A DNA stretch of 64,000 bases, from NCBI GenBank assembly GCA_016713565.1, contig JADJOX010000003.1, forward strand, positions 1 through 64,000, written 5' to 3'. Both the position numbers and the translations under genes were made by a program. This DNA comes from Ignavibacteriota bacterium (GTDB taxonomy: Bacteria > Bacteroidota > Ignavibacteria > Ignavibacteriales > Melioribacteraceae). This document shows, piece after piece, positions 56,084 through 64,000 of this stretch (positions are counted from its first letter, which is position 1; every line of letters begins with the position of its first letter). The notes beneath the pieces were generated by a model. The model was given only the letters and a program-made list of their open reading frames with translations. It ran no database searches and was not told where the DNA came from.

Positions 56084-56884
56084 TTAAGCAACAGCTTGTT
56101 CACCGGAATGAATATCTATATATCGTATCCTTTTCTCATCTTTAATTTTCTCAACGTCAATCATAATAAAACCATCTATACCCATTTCAAACGAATCATC
56201 AACTCCAAAGCATAAAAATTCAACTCCGTCTTTTTCGCACAAATCAGTATATTGTTTATATAAGGTTGGTACAGTTAAGCCAAATGGCTTTAACAAATTC
56301 TTAAGAATTTTATAATCATCATTTGGTGAATTTCCATTAAATTCTAAAATTAAATTTGAGTTATTTTTTCGGAAATAATGAATTCTTTATTGGGTATAAC
56401 GGATTTATTAGAATTTCCGTACCATTTTGAAAAATAATAGACAATCAATTCTGATGCTGTTTGATTATAATTTTTACTTATACTAACTCCTCCGAACATA
56501 TATTTTATTTCAGGATGTTTATATAAAAATGCGCCAATCCCCTGCCATAAATAATGAAGTGCATTTGTCTTCCAATATTTTTTCTGAATAAAACTTCTTC
56601 CTAATTCTAAACTATTATTTAAATAAGTACTAATAAATTCATCCGAATAATTAAAAAGAGTTGAAGTATAAAATCCGTTTATACCAAACTCTTTAATTAA
56701 TTCACTTCCTACACCTAATCTGTAGGAACCAACTATTTCCAAATCATTTTCATCCCAAACAACTATGTGTTTGTAAATTTTATCAAATCTATCAATATCT
56801 AATTTATTGCCAGTGCCTTCTCCAACTTTTCTAAAAGTTATTTCACGCAATCTTGCAATTTCGTTTAATGTGTTGGGAGCCTTT
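56084..56884 (-). pseudogene. GNAT-type N-acyltransferase half of a fused acyltransferase (OlsB-like)
   Basis: Text APNTLNEIARLREITFRKVGEGTGNK leads into YKHIVVWDENDLEIVGSYRLG, GFYTSTLFNYSD, SLELGRSFIQKKYWKTNAL, LWQGIGAFLYKHPEIKYMFGGVSIS, all typical of the hemolysin/OlsB-type acetyltransferase-fold family (PF13444-like) that makes lyso-ornithine lipid. The frame ends at 56350; one A missing from a run near 56365 would restore NLILEFNGNSPNDDY and the tail FGLTVPTLYKQYTDLCE to 56084. At the N-side the frame joins the PlsC-like part at about 56885, also one base out of register. So a single ~560-residue protein appears to have been split. Confidence 0.75.
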
Positions 56885-57761
56885 GAATATTACATAAATA
56901 TATTTTTTTTCTGTCTGATGTTTCACCTATCAATTCAGAATTTATTAATTCTCGTTTTATAAATTTTCTCGAGATTGGATGAATTATATTTTTTTCAGTT
57001 ATAAATACACCTTTCTTATTATTCCTAATTCGCATTACATGTTTCTTTAATAATGCAATTTGTGCTTGATCCTCAATAATATGTGAAGTAAAAACTTTTG
57101 CGGGAATTGGATTCCCAATTTTTATTGTAATTGTTTTATTTTTTTTATTAAATAATTCATGTACTAAAAAAAATCTAGATAAATATTTGTTTAAAGCCGA
57201 AGCCGAATAAAAAAGTGGCGAGTTTTTAGCTTCAATATAAATTGGTAAAATTGGAGAATTGTTTTTCTTGGCAAAATGAATCGCGCCTTTGTGCCATTTT
57301 GAATCCGAAATATGATAGAATTTCAATCTTGATACTTCGGCAGCCGGAAAAATTATAATTGCTTGTTCATTTTGCAGCGCTATATCAATTGCTTTTATAT
57401 TATCTCTTTGAATTAACTTTGAATCCAAATTAAAGGGAAGAAATAAGTCCCTTAAATTTTCAATTTCATACAAAATTGAATTCGCAATAATCTTAACGTC
57501 TTCTCTAATTTCCGATATCATTTTTAGTAATGCCAATCCGTCTAAGCTTCCAATAGGATGATTAGCCACAACAATTAATCTTCCTTCAGAAGGGATTTTT
57601 CTAATATCTTTATTTGAAACATTAAATGAAAAATTTAGATATTCAAATAAATTATCAATGAAATCTACTCCATAAATCTCATTGTTTGCTTCTAAAATTT
57701 TATTGATATCATCAAGATGAATTACTTTATTAACTATTTTCATTAAAATCTTTTTTTCCAA
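56865..57761 (-). CDS. PlsC-like lysophospholipid acyltransferase domain (N-terminal half of a fusion)
   Basis: 298 codons. The PlsC/GPAT-type motif VVANHPIGSLDGLALLK (NHxxxxD), FLPFNLDSKLIQRDN and AAEVSRLKFY are seen, as in acyltransferases that esterify lyso-lipids. Its reading frame ends at LPTH, but the adjacent text QKAPNTLNEIARL in another frame continues into the OlsB-like domain. In Bacteroidota such PlsC-GNAT fusions are known and are implicated in ornithine- or glycine-lipid synthesis; this looks like that protein with two frameshifts. An inner-membrane associated enzyme. Confidence 0.82.
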   Translation of the reverse strand: MEKKILMKIVNKVIHLDDINKILEANNEIYGVDFIDNLFEYLNFSFNVSNKDIRKIPSEGRLIVVANHPIGSLDGLALLKMISEIREDVKIIANSILYEIENLRDLFLPFNLDSKLIQRDNIKAIDIALQNEQAIIIFPAAEVSRLKFYHISDSKWHKGAIHFAKKNNSPILPIYIEAKNSPLFYSASALNKYLSRFFLVHELFNKKNKTITIKIGNPIPAKVFTSHIIEDQAQIALLKKHVMRIRNNKKGVFITEKNIIHPISRKFIKRELINSELIGETSDRKKIYLCNIQRLPTH

Positions 57762-57830
57762 TCGGATAAATTTGAATAATTAGAATAGTATTTTGATACT
57801 ACTAAGTTTAGATCAAGTTTATTCATTTCA

Positions 57831-58157
57831 TTATTCCATATTTGATGATAATTTTAGACCTATAGCGCCAACTAAAATCAAAGTAACAAAGCATATTTTA
57901 GTAATATTTATTGTCGAATTGAAAACTAAACTTTCGGCAATTGTTGTTCCAATTACTGCAATTCCCATCCATATAGAGTAAGCTATTCCAATTGGAATTG
58001 TTTTAAAGCGTTTGAAAAAAATATGCAGCGAAAAATCCAAAAAGCGCGTAAAATATTATTGGAATTACTTTGGTAAAACCTTCGGTTTTTTTAAGCTTAT
58101 AACCCATCCGATTTCCAAGAATCCGGCTATTAATAAATAAATCCAATTAACTTGCAT
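57831..58157 (-). pseudogene. SMR-family (EmrE/QacE) small transporter, frameshifted
   Basis: ATG at 58157: MQVNWIYLLIAGFLEIGWVI, then SLKK. A missing A in a 7-A run leads to TEGFTKVIPIIFYALFGFF. An extra T in TATTTTTTTC then leads to KRFKTIPIGIAYSIWMGIA and VIGTTIAESLVFN, ending KLSSNME. Four transmembrane helices and the conserved membrane Glu14 (FLEIGW) are those of SMR multidrug or guanidinium exporters. Both lesions are in homopolymers, so a sequencing cause is possible. Confidence 0.8.
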
Positions 58158-58165
58158 TTCATTCT

Positions 58166-58956
58166 CTAATTATTTTTTAATCTTCTTTTTTTTTTGTATT
58201 TCCTAAATGCGAATAAAAATTGCTTAAAGTAATTTTTCGGAAAAAATGTTTTCAATCCATATTCAATTGCTTTTTCATTTTTAGGGAAATATGATGTTCC
58301 AAAGACCCAATCCCAAACTGCTATTTTAGTGGAAAAGTTATTATTTCTTCCTTTACCAATAGAATGGTGCAGTCTATGCATTTCAGGTCCATTAATTATG
58401 TATTGAAAAATTCCGGAATTTACGTCAATGTTAGAATGAATATACATTCCCCAAATCCCGCTAATTAATCCTTTTAAAACGGCAACTTCCGGTGCAGCTC
58501 CAAGCAGCACAATTGGAAGGAATTCAATTGTTTGATTGATTATAATTTCGATACTGTGTGATCTAACTCCGGAAAGCCAATCTACTTCTTTAGACGAATG
58601 ATGCGCTTCATGTAGACGCCATAAATATTTATTTTTGTGTTGAAGTTTGTGAAACCAATAAATGTATAAATCATGAGAAATAACAAAGAATAATATTTGC
58701 AAAAATATGGGCCAATTTGAAATAATTTTTAATCTTGATATTTGAGTGGAATTATCAATAAATTGTATTAAATAAGAAATTAGTATTCCAAGAAAAATGT
58801 TTGAAATAAATTATAGAATATTAAGTCAGTCCAAAATCCACTTCTTAAAAATTGTTGGTTACTATTATACGGAAAAACTCTTTCTAAGATAATAATACCA
58901 ATTGCAAAAAGTGAAAGAACTATAAATGAAATAAATTGTAAGAAAATTAAATTCAT
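58166..58956 (-). pseudogene. Sterol desaturase/fatty acid hydroxylase-family membrane enzyme, one frameshift
   Basis: ATG at 58956 gives MNLIFLQFISFIVLSLFAIG. The frame shifts near 58810 in an ACATTTTTCTTGG tract and continues FLGILISYLIQF to the long part. The three histidine clusters HDLYIYWFHKLQH, RLHEAHHSSK and EMHRLHHS form the di-iron site of this superfamily. Four or so membrane helices. Members hydroxylate or desaturate lipids, including ornithine-lipid and carotenoid substrates; the adjacent acyltransferase suggests a membrane-lipid role. The gene starts 4 nt after the NeuB stop. Confidence 0.82.
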
Positions 58957-58959
58957 TAA

Positions 58960-59859
58960 TTACGCGTACAAAGTTTCAGAAATATTCTTTCTTAATTTCG
59001 ACATAGATTTTTTTTCGCTGTCATAAACTTTTTTAATTCCATCGCCAAGTGCTTTTTCAATATCTCTAATATCTTTTACCAGTCTGTACATTCCCATAAT
59101 TTCTACAGATGCCGCTTGATCACTTCCCCAAGATGCACGATCAAGTGTTATATGTCGTTCAATAAATGTTGCACCTTTTGCCACTGCAGCATAAGTTGGC
59201 GCTAAACCTGTTTCATGACCGGAATATCCAATAGGAATTTTTGGATACCTCTTTTTATAACTATCTATTACATTTATATTCAATTCATTTAAACTGCACG
59301 GATAATTTGACGTAGACTGCGCAATCATTAGTTTTGTATCGCTTAATAATTCAACTGCTTTATCAATTTCTTCTTGAGATGACATTCCAGTTGAGATCAT
59401 AATTGGTTTTTCTGCAATTTTAATATTTAGAAGAAGTTCTGAATCGGTTAAAGACGCTGAAGAAATTTTATAAACAATAGGATTAAAATCTTCTAAAAAT
59501 TTCACCGCTTCAACATCCCAAGCAGATGCAAACCAATGTATATTTTTTTCTTTGCAGTATTGATCAATAATTTCATATTCGCTAAAGCCAAATTCAACTT
59601 TACGGCGGTATTCAATATAAGACATTCTTCCCCAAGGAGTATCTCGCTCAATATACCATTGATCTTCTGGGACACAAATTTCAGGTGTACGTTTTTGAAA
59701 TTTTACCGCATCACATCCTGCAAATACAGCTCCATCTATTAATTTTTTAGCATTTTCCAATGAACCATTATGGTTTATTCCAATCTCAGCAATAATATAA
59801 ACCGGTTGACCATCACCAATAAATTTATTTCCAACACGAATTAAATTTGATTTATTCAT
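58960..59859 (-). CDS. N-acetylneuraminate synthase-family protein (NeuB-like), without SAF domain
   Basis: 299 residues. YIIAEIGINHNGSLENAKKLI, DAVKFQKRTPEICVP, ISTGMSSQEEID, QSTSNYPCSLNELN, IPIGYSGHETGLAP and FIERHITLDRASWGSDQAAS are hallmark NeuB motifs (metal His, PEP-binding Lys and Arg). NeuB condenses phosphoenolpyruvate with an amino-hexose to make a nonulosonic acid. The usual C-terminal SAF (antifreeze-like) domain is absent, typical of the shorter NeuB subtype. It is intact although neighbours are broken, and lies 20 nt downstream of the KdsC-like gene. Confidence 0.92.
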   Translation of the reverse strand: MNKSNLIRVGNKFIGDGQPVYIIAEIGINHNGSLENAKKLIDGAVFAGCDAVKFQKRTPEICVPEDQWYIERDTPWGRMSYIEYRRKVEFGFSEYEIIDQYCKEKNIHWFASAWDVEAVKFLEDFNPIVYKISSASLTDSELLLNIKIAEKPIMISTGMSSQEEIDKAVELLSDTKLMIAQSTSNYPCSLNELNINVIDSYKKRYPKIPIGYSGHETGLAPTYAAVAKGATFIERHITLDRASWGSDQAASVEIMGMYRLVKDIRDIEKALGDGIKKVYDSEKKSMSKLRKNISETLYA

Positions 59860-59879
59860 TTAATCCTCTTCTTTATTTT

Positions 59880-60371
59880 TTAATTTTCTTCAATAATAAT
59901 TTCTGCAAATTCTCTAAATGCGCCATGTCCACCGTTAGTTTCCAATATAATATCTACTTTTTCTTTTACATCTTTCATTGCATCGGCTGGACAAGCAGAA
60001 ACACCAACCGCTTCAATAATTTCCAGATCATTAACGTCGTCTCCGATATACGCAACCTGACTGTATTCCAAATTCCTTTCAATACAAATATTTTTTAGTA
60101 CTTTTAATTTGTTTTTAGAACCCAGGTGGATTTCATCAAGATCTAATTTATCTGCTCGTTTTCTAACTAGCAAAGATTTTTCTCTTGTAACAATTCCAAC
60201 CTTTACTTTTACAAGTTCCCTTAGTCGTTGTACTCCCATTCCATCTCTAAGACTAAATCTTTTTAATTCTTCGCCAGATACAGAATAATAAACTCCCGTA
60301 TCTGTTAAAACACCATCAACATCCGTTAACAATAATTTAATTTTTACTAGTTTTTCACTTAATTCATTCAT
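59880..60371 (-). CDS. KdsC-like HAD phosphatase
   Basis: About 163 residues from the ATG at 60371 (MNELSEKLVKIK); a longer start would lie in the upstream SDR. Motifs: LLTDVDGVLTDTGVYYS (DxDG nucleophile), VGIVTREKS, GSKNKLKVLK and YIGDDVNDLEII (GDDxND) of the KdsC/NeuN-type HAD family, which removes phosphate from 8- or 9-carbon keto-acid sugar phosphates. With NeuB next to it, it likely dephosphorylates the NeuB product. Confidence 0.9.
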   Translation of the reverse strand: MNELSEKLVKIKLLLTDVDGVLTDTGVYYSVSGEELKRFSLRDGMGVQRLRELVKVKVGIVTREKSLLVRKRADKLDLDEIHLGSKNKLKVLKNICIERNLEYSQVAYIGDDVNDLEIIEAVGVSACPADAMKDVKEKVDIILETNGGHGAFREFAEIIIEEN

Positions 60372-60384
60372 GTTTTTTTCCTTT

Positions 60385-61179
60385 TTACCAAATTGTCCAA
60401 CCGCCGTCAACGATTAAATTAGCTCCGGTCATATATTTAGAAGCTTCACTTGCCAAAAATATTATTGCGCCTTTATATTCATTGGAATTAGCCATTCTGC
60501 CTAACGGTGTTCTTTTTAGAATATTCATTTATGAAATCTTCACTTTGATTATTCTCAACCCGCGAGACAAACAATTAACTCTAATATTTTTATCAGCCCA
60601 ATAAGTGGCCAAATATTTTGTAAATGAATAACCGCACTTTTGTCACAGAATATGCGGAGGTTTATAAAATAATTGATTCCCATTTATATCTTTGTATAAA
60701 TTTTGATTTGGAGATACAATACCATAAGTAGATGCAATATTTATAATGTTTCCATTATTTTGCTTAACCATTTGTCGGCCAATTATTTTAGAACAAAGAA
60801 ATGTGCCGGTTAGATTAACATCAATGGACGCTTTCCAATTTTCTTAAGAATAATTCTCAAATTTTGAATCATCTAAAATATTTTTGGATTTTCAACCATA
60901 TCATTTATTGCCGCATTATTTATCAATATATCAACTTTATTAAATTTTGATAGAACTTTTTCCAGCAAATTCTCAATGGATTCTTTTTTTGTTACATCAA
61001 TATTAAATCCATCTGATTTATTAGTTATTTTCAGCAAATAATTTACATTTTACTTCATCTATATCAGTAACAATTACATTTGCGCCAGCTTCAGATAAAG
61101 CTTCGCAATGATTTTTACCTAATAATCCCAAGGCTCCAGTTACAATAGCAACTTTATTTTGCAAAGAAAATAGTTCCAT
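60385..61179 (-). pseudogene. Short-chain dehydrogenase/reductase, frameshifted
   Basis: The ATG overlaps the aminotransferase stop (TAATG at 61177-61181). MELFSLQNKVAIVTGALGLL carries the NAD-binding TGxxxxxG region, followed by KNHCEALSEAGANVIVTDID, then VTKKESIENLLEKVL and VDILINNAAIND (NNAA). After frame changes the end reads FKGAIIFLASEASKYM-like text and NLIVDGGWTIW with TAA at 60385-60387. Several frame changes and internal stops (near 60890 and 60640) disable it. It probably acted on a sugar intermediate of the cluster. Confidence 0.75.
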
Positions 61180-62506
61180 TAGTTTGAAACCGGTTTTACG
61201 TTAAAATTATCTGTTTTTCTGAATACTGCTTTTACGGGTTCACCTAAAAGTTTGTTTTCAATATCATTATTGATAATTACATTTTTCAATAATTTCAAAA
61301 CTGTTTCATAAACATTAAGCGTATAGTTTATATCATCATCTGTATGCGAATAGGACATATTGTGGAATCCCGACCATAAAATTCCTCTTTTAATCATTTC
61401 CTGCTGAATAAAAGATTTGATAATTAGCGGTTTAATAAGTGTGCTATTTATACTAACCATAGAACGCCAATTGTAACCAACTGTTTTGATGAAATCCAAA
61501 TCATATAATTCACATAATGCATTGAAACCAACTTTGATTTTTTTACCTTGGCAGTACAAATAATTAATAACATCTTTATTTTTTATTTCCTCAATTGTTG
61601 CTTTTGCAGCCGCAAGTGATAATGCTTCACCACCAAAAGTAGTATAGAAGAAAATATCATTTTCAGCAAGCGCATAATTTCTTTTCTTCGTTAGGACTGA
61701 TATTGGCATTCCATTAGCAATTGCTTTTGAATAAGTAGCAAATCTGGTGAAATATTAAAATATTCTTGCGCGCCACCAAGAGACATTCAAATCCAGTCCA
61801 CATTTCGTCAAAATCAGTATAACATTTTTTTCTCTGCATAACTCAGAAACTTGAAGTAAAAAATTTTCTTTTGGCTCTTCGAACACAACAGGTTCAAGTA
61901 TTACTGCTGCGGTATTTAAATCAATAGACTTATTCAACGACTCAATATCATTATAATTAAACGTATGAGTTAATTCACTAATTACTTTAGGAATTCCTTT
62001 TTTCGGAGGAAGAATATTTGAATACCAATCATGCCAGCCATGGTAGCCACAAACTAATATTTTATCTTTCCCGGTATAAGCACGCGCTAATCTTACTGCC
62101 GCACTCGTTACATCGGCACCGGTTTTACTGAATCTTACCATTTCCGCGTTTGGAATAATTTCATTAATTAATTCGGCTACTTCAACTTCCAACGGATGCA
62201 TTAATGAAAATGTAATTCCATCATTTAGCTGTGTTGAAATAGCATCATTTATTTTTTTATAATTGTATCCTAATGAAATTGGCTAATTCCCATATTGTAA
62301 TCTATATACTCATTACCATCAACATCCCAAACATGTGAGCCTTGCCCTTTTACTAAATATTTTGGGGCAACACCTTTTACATATTGAGTGGGTCCTTTAG
62401 CAAGTGTTTGAGTTACTGAAGGAATTAAGTTAACCGCTCTATCATAATATTCATCAGATTTTATAATTGATGGATAATTATTATTAAACATTACTCCATT
62501 GGACAT
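61179..62506 (-). pseudogene. Class III aminotransferase (GSA-aminomutase-like), frameshifted
   Basis: ATG at 62506 (MSNGVMFNNNYPS). Then YDRAVNLIPSVTQTLAKGP and VWDVDGNEYIDYNMGIS; a missing base near 62275 interrupts, followed by HPLEVEVAELINEIIPNAEM, MVRFSKTGADVTSAAVRLAR, CGYHGWHDWYS. Further frame changes near 61780 lead to ATYSKAIANGMPISVL (Lys that binds PLP) and FYTTFGGEALSLAAA. This is the fold-I class III family close to glutamate-1-semialdehyde aminomutase. In sugar clusters such enzymes aminate a keto-sugar. Three or more lesions. Confidence 0.82.
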
Positions 62507-63409
62507 CAATATTTTTTTCCTTTTTATATAAATGTTTTTTAATAGTATTAACTAGTTGATTGGCGGTAAATCCTTCATGAGATAAAATGTTCCTAAATTT
62601 TGCCGGTTTAAAGAATTTGTTTTGCAAATTAATTGGCAAATAATCAGTTATAATTTTTTCTTTTACAATAATCTCAGATAATATTGAATTAAGTCCACCA
62701 ATGTGATAGTGATCTTCAATAGAAACAATTGTTTTACAAATAGTTATTGTATTAATTATTTCTAATTCGTCAATTGGTTTTAGGGTTCTTAAATTTATAA
62801 TCTTGTGGAAATTCCTTCAGCTTCAAGAATTTCTTTAGACTTGTATTCATTAAACAAAGTTCCATAAACAATTAGACCAATTTCATTGCCTTCTCCAAAA
62901 CCTCGGCTTTTCCGAGCGCAAATTCTTCATGTTCAACTATTGGTTTTAGATCATTATATCTTATGTAAAATGGACTATTATAATTAACAATTGTGGAAAG
63001 ACCTTTAATTAAATCTTCAATATCAGCGGGACAAAAAATGTTAATATTTGGAATGGTTCTCATAGAGAAATATCTTCAATTGCTTGATGCGTTGGTCCAT
63101 TTCCTTCAGAAAGAAAGCCGGCAAAATTACCAATAAGTTTTACGTTTAATTGGATAACCAATATCAGTTCTTATAAATTCAAATGATCTCATTGTTAAAA
63201 ATGCTGCTATAGCATGTACAATTGGAACTTTCCTCTTAACGCAAGTCCTGCTGAAACTCCAACTAAAGATTGTTCACAAATTCCTATGTCAATAAATTTA
63301 TTTGGAATTATATTTGCAGATTTCTTATTGAAGCTCTGTTTTCTGCGGTCAAAACTATTATATTTTTATTTTTATGAGTAAGTTCAAATAATTTTTCTTC
63401 GTAGTTCAT
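62484..63409 (-). pseudogene. Transketolase C-terminal half, frameshifted
   Basis: Begins MNYEEKLFELTHKNKNIIVL at 63409, with frame changes; recoverable text includes NIFCPADIEDLIKGLSTIV, SPFYIRYNDLKPIVE, IVNLRTLKPIDELEII and IVSIEDHYHIGGLNSIL. These are the pyrimidine-binding and C-terminal domains of split transketolases. The stop is at 62484-62486 and overlaps the aminotransferase start by 23 nt. Confidence 0.78.
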
Positions 63410-63418
63410 TTTAATTAC

Positions 63419-64000
63419 TTATATAATTTCAAATTCATATTCAGATGTTATATTTAACTCATTTATATATTCTATCATCTCGAAATCATTATTTTCTACA
63501 AACCATTTATTAATTTTATTCTCAATACTTTTTATTCCTTTTCCTCTTATTGTGTCCGCAATTATTACAGAAGGACGATTTTTTTCAAATGGAAAACTTT
63601 TTAAGTGTGTCATTCAAATCAATAAAATTATGACCATCAATTTGTTTAACTGAACATCCAAAGGATTCAAATTTTAGATTTAGAGGATTTAATGGAATTA
63701 ATTCTTCGGTATGTAAATTTGCTTGATTTGATTACGATCAATAATAATAAGTAGATTATCTAATTTATAAGCATTCGCAATTAATAAAGATTCCCAAATT
63801 GAGCCTTCATTTAATTCACCGTCTCCCAGCAATACTGCTACTTTATTTTTACTTCCTTCTAATTTAATATCAACCGCTACTCAAACGGCTATTGATAAAG
63901 AATGGCCGAGCGACCCTGAATGAAAATCAATACCAGGAATTTAGAATTTGGATGCCAATAAATATTATCATTTGCTTGTAAATGATTTTTTAGTCTTTCT
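63419..64000 (-). pseudogene. Transketolase N-terminal half, frameshifted, runs off the right edge
   Basis: From the right edge the minus strand gives HPNSKF, then IPGIDFHSGSLGHSLSIAV, KVAVLLGDGELNEGSIWESL (GDGE...N thiamine-diphosphate motif) and NAYKLDNLLIIIDRNQIK; after frame changes FPFEKNRPSVIIADTIRGKG and ENKINKWFVENND with a stop at 63419-63421. This is the thiamine-binding half of a split transketolase; the partner begins 10 nt downstream. The 5' end lies outside the window. An internal stop (near 63943) and shifts disable it as read. Confidence 0.8.

Overview
The window is AT-rich bacterial DNA from the Bacteroidota/Chlorobi assemblage, most likely an Ignavibacteria-type organism. 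Secreted proteins carry type IX secretion (T9SS) C-terminal sorting domains ending in -SRKMLLIK. The window also encodes many lipoproteins, VCBS/FG-GAP proteins with DYDNDGDLD loops, paired GH92 mannosidases, a DUF1080 protein next to a Tat-exported Gfo/Idh/MocA oxidoreductase, DUF2911, and a PIG-L deacetylase with an SSS symporter. The species assignment is inference; there is no rRNA or tRNA here.

Layout. (1) 1-8 kb: decaying surface-protein genes, all on the minus strand. They include a degenerate repeat protein, a VCBS protein split by a frameshift, a dead BNR-repeat protein, and two dead RadC-like genes, each just beyond the terminator of a T9SS gene. (2) 8.3-20.9 kb: a glycan-utilisation locus on the minus strand with GH31, two GH92, a six-hairpin glycosidase, an FHS-type MFS permease and a broken ROK kinase, pointing to uptake and breakdown of alpha-mannosides or related glycans. 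(3) 21-25 kb: mobile-element debris (IS1595-like fragment, nonsense-interrupted tyrosine recombinase, broken DUF932 gene), then two small plus-strand membrane genes flanked by attC-like repeats. (4) 25.3-36 kb: a large multidomain esterase, a carboxylesterase, a PIG-L / 50-aa membrane protein / SSS symporter operon, and DUF2911. (5) 37-42.4 kb: an intact BNR/T9SS protein and a two-lipoprotein operon with an HEFFH metalloprotease-like motif. (6) 43.2-47.4 kb: six small unrelated minus-strand genes separated by members of one spacer-repeat family, resembling an integron-type cassette array. (7) 47.8-52.5 kb: a HEAT/DUF1080 protein plus oxidoreductase, a probable 3-keto-glycoside pathway. (8) 53-64 kb: broken GH1 and GT21-like genes, then lipid-acyltransferase, SMR and desaturase genes, and a nonulosonate-like sugar cluster (NeuB, KdsC-like HAD, SDR, class III aminotransferase, split transketolase).

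Two patterns cross the regions. First, five genes share an upstream inverted element, CTGCTTCGGGAGAG ... CTCTCGGAGTAG, with the arms 62-67 bp apart and the proximal arm 46-83 bp before the start codon. Second, many genes are broken. Several breaks lie in A/T homopolymers (possible sequencing error or slippage), but others are clean in-frame nonsense codons (real decay).

All coordinates and homology calls come from reading the sequence and its translations. No database search was run.
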